Below, piece by piece: positions 14,261-14,578 of a DNA stretch of 14,578 bases. Made by a program: the position numbers and the translations under genes. Under the pieces are notes generated by a model. That model was not told the origin of the DNA, did not search any database, and worked only from the letters and a program-made list of their open reading frames with translations. The stretch comes from DATBMY01 sp036554605 (lineage in GTDB: Bacteria; Acidobacteriota; Blastocatellia; UBA7656): the NCBI GenBank assembly GCA_036554605.1, contig DATBMY010000175.1:1-14578 (forward strand). The letters run 5' to 3'. Position 1 is the stretch's first letter; every line of letters begins with the position of its first letter.

Positions 14261-14578
14261 ATATTCCTCCTTCAGATTAAGCGTCGTATATAACCGCTTT
14301 CGGCATGTAAGGCGCGTTTTCGGGCTGAAACCGGTCAGCCGCCAGAGATATAGCTATTGCAGATGAATACCGGATTTCCACAGACGGTACATAGTTCTCA
14401 GCGACCATGGGAAGACTGTTCCCAAGCCCGCGGGGCAAGCGCGGCGAGCGGGATCAATACTGGTGTTTAAGCGGCAATGCAGGCAGAGGACTGTCCCGTG
14501 AGCCGTCTGGCACATGACGTGCTAAGTTAAATGCGTTATCTTTTCAGCAACGCCGGAATGGAAGCCAGGCGGGGCTTA
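14261..14578. other. Gene-free right end of the window
   Basis: I see no supported gene in these 318 bp. The first bases are the leader of the SnoaL-like gene (minus strand) with AT-rich TATATA near 14288, a possible -10 without a clear -35. Two small palindromes occur: TGGGAA-N5-TTCCCA (14408-14424) and GGAC-T-GTCC (14488-14496). The 36-codon ATG frame beginning at 14407 has no Shine-Dalgarno and no recognisable sequence. Confidence 0.5.

Overview
The window is a 14.6 kb piece of a GC-rich bacterial chromosome. It most resembles Acidobacteriota, perhaps Blastocatellia. This is an inference from gene content: an Oar-like TonB receptor barrel, a membrane Ser/Thr kinase with the N-terminal MNxEKWxKVEAIFxxAIERD signature, a TIGR02999-type sigma factor beside that kinase, and zinc-ribbon/FHA regulatory proteins. 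Isoleucine is often written ATA, which is unusual at this GC content.

Layout: (1) 1-2031 (+) is the 3' part of a TonB-dependent outer-membrane receptor, cut by the window edge and closed by a terminator. (2) 2152-4256 (+) is a two-gene operon with its own sigma70-like promoter: a double zinc-ribbon FHA protein and a complete PP2C-type phosphatase with a C-terminal membrane anchor. (3) 4275-7412 (-) converges on the operon and encodes a 1045-residue fusion of zinc ribbon, FHA domain, kinase-like domain and 12-helix MFS transporter. The kinase-like domain has lost the alpha-C Glu, the HRD Asp, the catalytic-loop Asn and the DFG Asp. A perfect palindrome between the converging genes carries the last codon and stop codon of both. 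(4) 7413-7848 is a divergent regulatory region with a strong promoter for the fusion gene and two palindromes. (5) 7876-9402 (+) is a secreted beta-propeller phytase with a 63-residue, almost purely Asp/Glu tract inserted between its signal peptide and propeller. (6) 9488-10069 (-) is a secreted tetraheme cytochrome c. (7) 10150-12912 (-) is an active-looking transmembrane Ser/Thr kinase with about ten membrane helices. Upstream of it lie a long G/C-rich inverted repeat and the ECF-type sigma factor (13036-13605). (8) 13778-14260 (-) is a secreted SnoaL/NTF2-like protein, followed by 318 bp with no recognisable gene.

A phospho-signalling theme runs through the window: two FHA readers, one phosphatase, one pseudokinase fused to a transporter, one active membrane kinase and one sigma factor. 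The strongest candidate for an undescribed system is the FHA-pseudokinase-MFS protein with its neighbouring FHA protein and PP2C phosphatase. The closest precedent I know is mycobacterial MviN (MurJ), where a lipid flippase carries a pseudokinase domain recognised by the FHA protein FhaA. The second candidate is the polyacidic phytase. All functional links are inferences from domains and gene order.
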